Source of the DNA: Schistosoma mansoni
Taxonomy: Eukaryota; Platyhelminthes; Trematoda; Strigeidida; Schistosomatidae
Direction of reading: 5' to 3'
DNA: 64,000 nucleotides
Assembly: GCF_000237925.1 (NCBI RefSeq)
Contig: NC_031501.1
Coordinates: forward strand, 5,896,166-5,960,165
Shown here: piece by piece, positions 57,330-64,000 of the stretch
Position numbering within the stretch: position 1 is the first letter of the stretch
How the letters are laid out: each line of letters opens with the position of its first letter
The notes under the pieces: generated by a model
Database searches by the model: none
The model's input: the letters and a program-made list of their open reading frames with translations, nothing else
What the model was told of the DNA's origin: nothing
Position numbers and translations under genes: made by a program

Positions 57330-59878
57330 TTACCGAAAACAATAAATAAAATAAGAAACAGGAGGATGATTGATCAAGAAAGTTGATATTAAACTAAATT
57401 CTCTCATTTTAAAGGTTACTAATGGAGTATTGAGTATTGTAGAACATTGTTGTTTAATCTGGCGATTGCTCAGCAACACAATTAATCATCAGTCCAGCTA
57501 CATATTCGTTTTTAGTGGTTTACAATTGGTTTGAATAACGCACTGTCACTGAGACAGATTAATCTAATCTGGTCACTAGTTATATTTAATTTCACTATGG
57601 ATATCCTTCTTGAGAAAAACTTTCCTCTGAATTTTCAGTTGCTCTTTTATTAGGAGGTATACTTAATCTGATTGGTTCGTCCATAAGTTATAGTCTCGCT
57701 TTGCTTTTTAATCATGATTGTATTACTATATAGCTGTGAAATATGGACTTTGAAAGTAGAAAGTATGAGTGGGCCAGAGATTTCCTGATCGTATCTTTGA
57801 AAGACTTTTCAGGTTTCGAGAAACGATCGAGTGAATGTTTTTCAGGTCGGCCATAGGGATGTAGGCAAAGATGGAAGATTATTCGGTAAGATTGTTAGTT
57901 TTATATGTACTGTGGCTGCAAGAACATTTAACTAGCATACATAAACCTCCATGCCCTTGTTTCAAGATGTTTGCATGTGCAGAGTCAGATTTACAAAAGT
58001 CTGTGAGAGTCCAAAATCGAGATGTAGCATGGGTTCTATAAATTCATTAAGTTTTGGTCAGCGGTGTTAGCAGAGACAGAGAACTTTATAGAGATTCTAG
58101 GAATAAACATGTTGATTATTTGGAGTTTTTTTGTGACATGACCCAACATCGTTTGAATTAACACAGATGCATTGAATTTATGTATTTTTTGATCCTAGAT
58201 TCAATTATACATACTAGTTCGTCGTGTTGGACCATATTCTTGATGTTCGATTTTTCTCATAACTTTTACTACTGCATTATCTCGACCACGTTTGCCTACT
58301 GTCCAGGTAGTTATATCTCTTTGTGATATTGTGGCGTGGCAACTTGGTATCATGTACATTTTTATCGGGCACTATTTACATTTCACTGACTGACTACTAC
58401 ACTACATTTACGTTCCACAGTGTAAAACTGAATTATTCCATACTTATTGTTTGAAAGTTGTCTCATGTTTCTGTATAAAAGTAAAAAGAAAAGACTTTAT
58501 TATGAATAATCTTCCGCTAGTCGGGGTCATTGGCTTATTTTACTAGATTGACGTCCATTCATTTGTTTCAATTCATATTTCTAGATAGTCGATATCAGTC
58601 ACTAAAATTTATTTTCAGATCTAGCCTCATTCACATAATAATGAGATCAAATTCAAGACACGATTTGTATCTTCAAGTGTTATGGTAGTGTATCGCCTGA
58701 AATATTCTACCTCCTAAGACAGCTTTTACACCTCATTTTGAATATTGGATTAGTTAGCTTCGTCACATTTCGTGATTAAACACAAAGACTTTAACAGGCT
58801 TGATTACATCATAGTGTTAAATCATTCCACCATTTACCACGACACGCAATGCTGAAAAGTGTTGTAGACGGTTGGAAGACAGTTAGGGACGACAAATCAA
58901 AACATGGCACCAGCTCTTGAAGTCACTAACTTCTTGTGTGGGCCATGTTGGTAGATACAGACTGCTTGGTTGGGGTCCACGCGACTATCGTAACCAAGAG
59001 TTGGAGACTGTGTGACATGGCTCAGAATCTATCACAATCGCGTAAGTGCACACACTTTTTGTCTTTCCTTAAGCTCTGAGATGAAAAATTGCTTTATATC
59101 TTTCTTTCTACGAACTAATTCTTCCTTTCTGTACCATATCCTTATATGCAATCTTTATATATTACTACCAATGAAGTAACTGCTTACATCAGTTTTGTGT
59201 TTATCTTGTTGTGCTAATGAGATGTGGCAACTTGGACCGATGCAAATATGTACCTGGTCCTATGTTGTAGCTAACTGACTGACTGTTAAATCATTGTTTT
59301 GGAATTGGAGGTTGCTGAACACACATCAAACATCAGACAGTTTCCCTTTGTAGTTGCTCAAATAGTACCGTTCTTTGTTGCAATCCTGGTTTGTTAAAAT
59401 TTTAAAAGATGTCTGTAATTTATAAGATCAAATAGTAGCAGAAGTGTTAAAAGATCCATAGAAAATTTAATTTGAGAAACTTACGATTACAACACAATAT
59501 GCAGAAAATTATAGATACAGAACATTGGACACATTTTGGGTTGATAAGGGTTACAAAAATAATTTCATCGAACATAAAATATTGGTCCTCAAAACACTAA
59601 AAATGTTTATATATATTAGCACATGAGATGCACAAAATGGTTTGAACCAGAAGTTCCTAGTTTTATATTATAAACCATAAATAAGATACCATCATTTCCA
59701 TTTGTACACGTCCTAGGCTATTATACATGAGAAATGTCAAAGAGTGACCATGTTTATCGACCGAATTTTAAGACTGTTCACTGTTGAACAGCTGTCAGGA
59801 TTTTATTTTGTTATTATGCTGACTCTATACTATGCATTATATAAGAGGTTGCTTAAGCTACTTATCTTTTATTTTCAG
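57330..59878. other. gap upstream of IFT74 with LINE relics
   Basis: 57715-57860 resembles the end of an RT domain (LYSCEIWTLKVES), a decayed + strand LINE piece. 58250-58420 and 58850-59290 are moderately GC-richer blocks that share TGGCAACTTGG and CTAACTGACTGACTG-like segments and look like retroelement 3' ends. No host exon is supported. Confidence 0.4.
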
Positions 59879-62800
59879 ATTTTTGTTTAACTACTAAGTA
59901 GTATGAGTGCTGTTCGGCCGGGCACTGCATCCCGTCTAAAATCAGCCCAAATACAAGGTAAAAGTGGTACTGCATGTCGTGTAACAGATGGCGCAAAAAC
60001 GGGTGCCCGTGGTAGAATGCTTGGTGGGACAACCTTAAACACTATGGTCTGTGTTGAAGATAGACCGATTACACAACAAGGTAATTTGTATTTTATTTTG
60101 ATTATGCTAATTTAATAACAATGAAATAGGTTTAGGCGGGCTTAAGAATCCAATTCGTGGACCTAAACGTCAGATTGAAGATAAATCATACTTTCTGGGA
60201 TTGTTGAGGGGAAAAATCAATGAAATAAACTCCGAAATTGGGAAGATAACACGTCAGTTAGTAGAAAAAGAGGAAGATAATGCTAGTTTTGTACAATATG
60301 AGCAAACTGCGGAAAAATTAGCGTATGAAATTAAAGAACTACAGGTAATTTATTGAATAACAAATTGGTATTGTTAATCTGTGTTTATGAGGATTTATGG
60401 CAGGAAACACAAAAGTTAGCAGACAGAGGAAGAATGCTATTGACTTGCTGTAATAATTTGATTTCTTACGATTCGTTGTGAATAAAAAACATATTGATGA
60501 GTGTCAGTATAAGCGACATCGTGAAAATTGCATTATCTGGAGAACTATTTGATGACAGGGGAGATCAGAGGATGCTTCCGTCTTAGTTAATTTTTAACTT
60601 ATACAACTGTAATGGTGTGCGGGATCTATCTTAGAACTTTTACAGTAGGCACTATACGTTTAGACTATTGAGTCGAAATTCAGTATTCCATAGTTTTTCA
60701 ACTTCAGTACATTTTTAGATGAAGCGTAACCTTTATCTGATGTTAGAAATAAGTTACCGTATCATCTCTGATTCCATTGAATTCATAGGTTTCAAATTAA
60801 TATAGGAAATTACGAGTATTGTTGCCCAAAGTTCGTCACCAATCAGCAAAGCACAACGATTTCTTCTGTGGATTGTATAGATGCATTCAATTTGAAAATC
60901 TTTTGCATCTTATATTACTAAAAAGATTTATATTCCGTTCTTTAAAATAATTTTTTAACTAGGGTGAATTAGGTGATTATAATACTCTTGTCGATAAGGC
61001 AACATTAGGAGATAGTATTACAAGTCTTGAGATGGATTTGGAAGATGTACGTGCTGCAAATGAACGAGCTGAACGAAATTTAGAAATGTTATTTGAAGAT
61101 CGTCAAAGAAAAGAATCATCATTAAAATCATGTGAGCTGGAATTAAAACAAGTAAGCTGACTCTATTCCTCTGCTTAATAAATTTAGAATATTTAGTTTT
61201 TTCAGAATATCTGCCAATCTGCTTACTAAGTTGTATTGCAGCAATTTTCAATAAATGTACAATAGGTCAGCGGCGAAAAATAGTTAACCTATCTAGTAGT
61301 GAGGTATTAGATGAGTTCTTTGAACAATTTAGTCTTAAATAAGAACTTTCGTCTAAATAATTTCACAGTATTTGGGCGCCGAATTGATGTGAGACATTAA
61401 ATAAGAAGAATTTGTTCGTAAAATCTCAGTGAATGAATTTGCAGTAAATTCAACGCTTCTCCTGTCAATCTGGTCCAAACTTTTTCAAGGAAATGTAATC
61501 AAACATCAAAATTGTCGAATATATATAACTTAGTCTTAATTTCGAATATATAATTTCAAATAAACAACTAATTAAAACCAGCAAGGATTGGACAGCTTTT
61601 TGTCCCAGTATGAAAATCCTCTTTATCACGAGCGCGAAATTTTGAAAGGAATTTAACCCAGGAACTTTAGGTCACGGAGTGGGCACGACTTCCAGACTAC
61701 TATTCAGTGTACTATAGCTTTCAGTTTTTTTATAATATAATTATTAGCTTTATTCAATATTATATTTTTGGTACAATATAGAATTCTCAGCACAAAGTAC
61801 TTCAACAAGTTTCCGTTTCTTACTTCTTCGTCCTTCCTGACGATAAATATTGAGTGATCGCCAGTTAGAACGTAGCAGCCCAGTCAATCGACATCTGGAT
61901 AATGTACATTCTTCTCGCTGCATATTGACAGCAACCACGATATTTCTGATTAGGCCTTCTGTAACCTTTACAGCGAAAGGTCTTACACTTTTCAGAAACG
62001 CACCTGAATAGGTTGTGCGATTATTAGGCATAATGATTTATTAAAACAAACAAAATTAGATAACTTGTTGAAATATGTAGATGACAGGAACAGGTAGCCC
62101 AGATGTTTAAACAGGCCGCTGAGTCAAACGCTCACTATGTCGTCTAAAGATCCCAAGTTAGATTACTATCACATTTAAGGATGTGCAGTTTAGAGGGCTT
62201 TTCTACTGGGACAAAAAGCTATCAGATGCCTGTTGATTTATAAAGATTATTTAGTTGAAGTTTGTACATGATGTTAGTTTTTTGTTGCCCTATGTCTCAA
62301 TACAGTTAGATCGTATGATGATTGTTATCGAAATATACATTCCGGCTACCCTCGTACATAATTGTCGACTTGGTTCACATTAAAAAATAACGGAATAAAA
62401 TAAGTCAAATATGAGAATGAGTTTTGAATTCGTATACTTTGTACACTCATTAATCAAAACAGAAAATCAGAGTAACAAAGTGGAGTAAGCGAAGCTAAGC
62501 GGATTATATCGTTGGAAAACTGAAAAACAAAACGATGCAGAGGTGAGTGAGCCAGCTTCATTTAATCAAGCGAGAATAAGTTACAGATGCGTAATGACTA
62601 TGGTGAGCAATTAACACACATACGATCAAATAGATATAGTCAAGGTTAATAGGCGAGTCAGTTACAATGTTATGATGTAACTAAAGAAGAATGAATAAAT
62701 TGGTCTGTCCAGAAGCTAGAATAGCCCATGTGGGCTTAATGAAGTATCAGCTACTACAAGTTGTAAATTGAGTATTCTCCAAAAATCTCCTATAATAATT

Positions 62801-63735
62801 ATTAATGTGATATAAAACTTTGCTCAATATTTAGAGAAAGTTAAAAACACAATACATTTTCATCGATTCCATCAATTCAAACAGATTTTACTTAAGCTCT
62901 CTTACGACGGAATGCAATTAACTCCCAACTAAGAATCTCACAACTGATTAAAGAATTTACATCACTAGTCTATGACTTAATCGACTATGTCTTGAGATAG
63001 TGACCATTAGCAATAAATTTCATAAAGTATATTACAACAAAATCCCAAACATAGTGTTTTTTATTATACATCGATGATGTAGGGGAATGCTCTCACTAAT
63101 AATTCAACAAATATACTAGTTATAATAAGATATCTTTTAGTAGTGATGGTTCCTTTTCTGGTTAGCGTTTTTTTAGCGAGTTAGTTTTTCTACGGGATGG
63201 GATCGCTAACCCCATGCCCAACCCTACTCCTTTATCCGGGCTTGGGACCGGCAGTAACTCTAGAAGAGCTACGTACGGAGTTAGTAGTAATGAGATATAA
63301 CCTCTATTTTTATGAAGAATTCAACTGTTGAATTACAAATTAGACAATGATAATGTTTGTAATCATGGAACTCGATTTTGAAATCTAACTTTTTCCAAAT
63401 TTAAAGCAGCATTTAAGATGGTGTAAGTTATGTAAGGCATAGCATTATTATTATCATTATCACTATTATCATAACTTTGTAACTAATGTTCTACACTATT
63501 CTATATTCATGAAAATTCGTTTTTGTGTTTTTCTCTTTTTGGAACTAATTAAATTAAGGAACAAGAAATGTCTGAAATAGTAATTCAAGAAATGGTTGAT
63601 ACAGAACGTGAACGTTATTTTAAACTAAAAGATTTAAATGCTCATCTTTTAAATCAATTGAATGAAGGTCAAATGGAATTAGAAAGATTGAATACAAGGA
63701 AAGCTGAACTTGAAGAAGAACTAATTACATCACCG
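59879..63735 (+). CDS. IFT74: intraflagellar transport protein IFT74, N-terminal four coding exons (partial)
   Basis: Exons 59879-60080 (ATG at 59903), 60130-60344, 60963-61151 and 63559-63735 join in phase with GT-AG borders; the first intron is only 49 bases. About 253 residues are visible. The start is basic and disordered (MSAVRPGTASRLKSAQ), as in other IFT74 proteins, where this part with IFT81 binds tubulin. Family hallmarks follow: RPITQQGLGG, GPKRQIEDKSYFLGLLRGKI, YEIKELQ, LGDYNTLVDKA. From about residue 75 on it is coiled coil, the part that pairs with IFT81 in the IFT-B complex. IFT74 is needed to build cilia and flagella (flame cells, sperm, miracidium). An acceptor (attttcag) 24 bases before the ATG suggests a 5'UTR intron or spliced-leader addition. 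The gene continues past the window. Confidence 0.93.
61570..61735 (-). repeat. tRNA-derived SINE relic
   Basis: On the - strand GTGCCCACTCCGTGACCTAAAG (head), GGTTAAATTCC (weak B box) and TACTGGGACAAAAAGCTGTCC (tail) match the second hammerhead SINE family with a lost CUGANGA box. It lies in IFT74 intron 3. Confidence 0.5.
61740..62119 (-). mobile_element. retroposon with a 93-codon ORF, copy 2
   Basis: It matches 38274-38690 from GCGGCCTGTTTAAAC through the ORF (62031-61750) to AATAAAG and an A/T-rich tail. About five of 93 residues differ from copy 1 (for example Ile/Thr, Asp/Asn and Phe/Val near the middle), with roughly ten base changes in the ORF. It lies in IFT74 intron 3 on the opposite strand, between two SINE remnants. 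Confidence 0.7.
62110..62230 (+). repeat. SINE tail fragment
   Basis: A block with TCTAAAGATCCCAAGTTAGA and the tail TACTGGGACAAAAAGCTATC mirrors the - strand SINE at 61570-61735, so the 93-codon element sits between inverted SINE pieces. Confidence 0.4.
62480..62760 (-). mobile_element. LTR-like fossil, partial third copy
   Basis: It shares the CTTGATTAAATGAAGCTGGC and AGCCCACATGGGCTATTCTAG regions with the blocks at 34632-35010 and 40840-41240, but is eroded at both ends. An old LTR remnant in IFT74 intron 3. Confidence 0.4.
63155..63290 (-). mobile_element. RTE LINE 5'UTR fragment
   Basis: On the - strand it matches the first about 130 bases of the RTE 5'UTR block (AGTTACTGCCGGTCCCAAGC, GGAGTAGGGTTGGGCATG). 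It stops after GCTAACCAGAAAAGG. Having only the 5' end is unusual for a LINE. Confidence 0.7.
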
Positions 63736-63889
63736 GTAAATTTTAAAGACAATTAATACTTGTAGTACCACAAAAACTACTAATATTAACAATACTATTG
63801 ATAATCATATAATTCAATACTTGATGCTTCGATGGATACACTATGTACCTTTCAGTTCCGTATGTAAAAAACTCTAAGAAGGCTCTGTT

Positions 63890-64000
63890 ATTCACTTAGT
63901 ATTGTTTGTTTGAATCTTCCCATTGATGCATAGGACTGCAACTGGTCAGTCTATTATTGGCATATGTGCATACTATGCGTATTGCCTCGATATTGCCTTA
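63890..64000 (-). repeat. S-alpha distal block, cut by the window edge
   Basis: It matches 10620-10740 and 18940-19010 (GGTCAGTCTATTATTGGCAT, GCGTATTGCCTCGATATTGC). The hammerhead part would follow just past the right edge. Confidence 0.6.

Noticed and set aside
1-64000. CRISPR arrays, operons and bacterial-type signals
   Set aside because: None are present. The window is eukaryotic, with spliced genes and LINE/SINE content.

Overview
This window looks like nuclear DNA of a blood fluke of the genus Schistosoma. It is AT-rich, with short exons, both tiny and multi-kilobase introns, and dense transposon debris. Two repeat types point to the genus: the S-alpha type tRNA-derived SINE that carries a hammerhead ribozyme, and RTE (SR2-like) LINE pieces ending in GTAA repeats. 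The species cannot be fixed from sequence alone.

Host genes, in order. (1) The 3' end of an unidentified coiled-coil protein on the + strand (521-2368). (2) A complete + strand gene in seven exons (11400-25247) for the catalytic Sen2/TSEN2 subunit of tRNA-splicing endonuclease, with its Tyr/His/Lys triad present. (3) A - strand gene (45374 down to at least 39521) for a claudin/PMP22-like four-pass membrane protein with a long Ser/Asn-rich tail. A possible last exon lies at 26752-26528. (4) A small divergent + strand candidate gene (45957-46356) for a short membrane protein. (5) The first four coding exons of IFT74 (59903-63735), which runs off the right edge.

Mobile DNA fills the rest. A CR1-like LINE on the - strand (about 52640-57320) has two open ORFs. 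They overlap by 13 bases and are joined by a textbook -1 slippery heptamer. RTE pieces include a 3' end (13765-14200), a 5'UTR fused directly to a 3' end (36013-36320), a fold-back with inverted 5'UTR arms (37540-39060) and a 5' fragment (63155-63290). A Penelope-like reverse transcriptase relic sits in TSEN2 intron 2. LTR-type fossils include a decayed Ty3/gypsy pol with a 3' LTR (46850-50450) and several solo LTR-like repeats. Two hammerhead-bearing SINE families are scattered throughout. An about 0.5 kb repeat occurs three times.

The strongest candidates for something undescribed are a 0.4 kb retroposon with a 93-codon ORF, present twice (38274-38690 and 61740-62119), the second hammerhead SINE family, and the frameshift signal of the CR1-like LINE. 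The host genes have no evident functional link to one another. They are tRNA maturation, membrane/junction and ciliary transport genes that happen to be neighbours.
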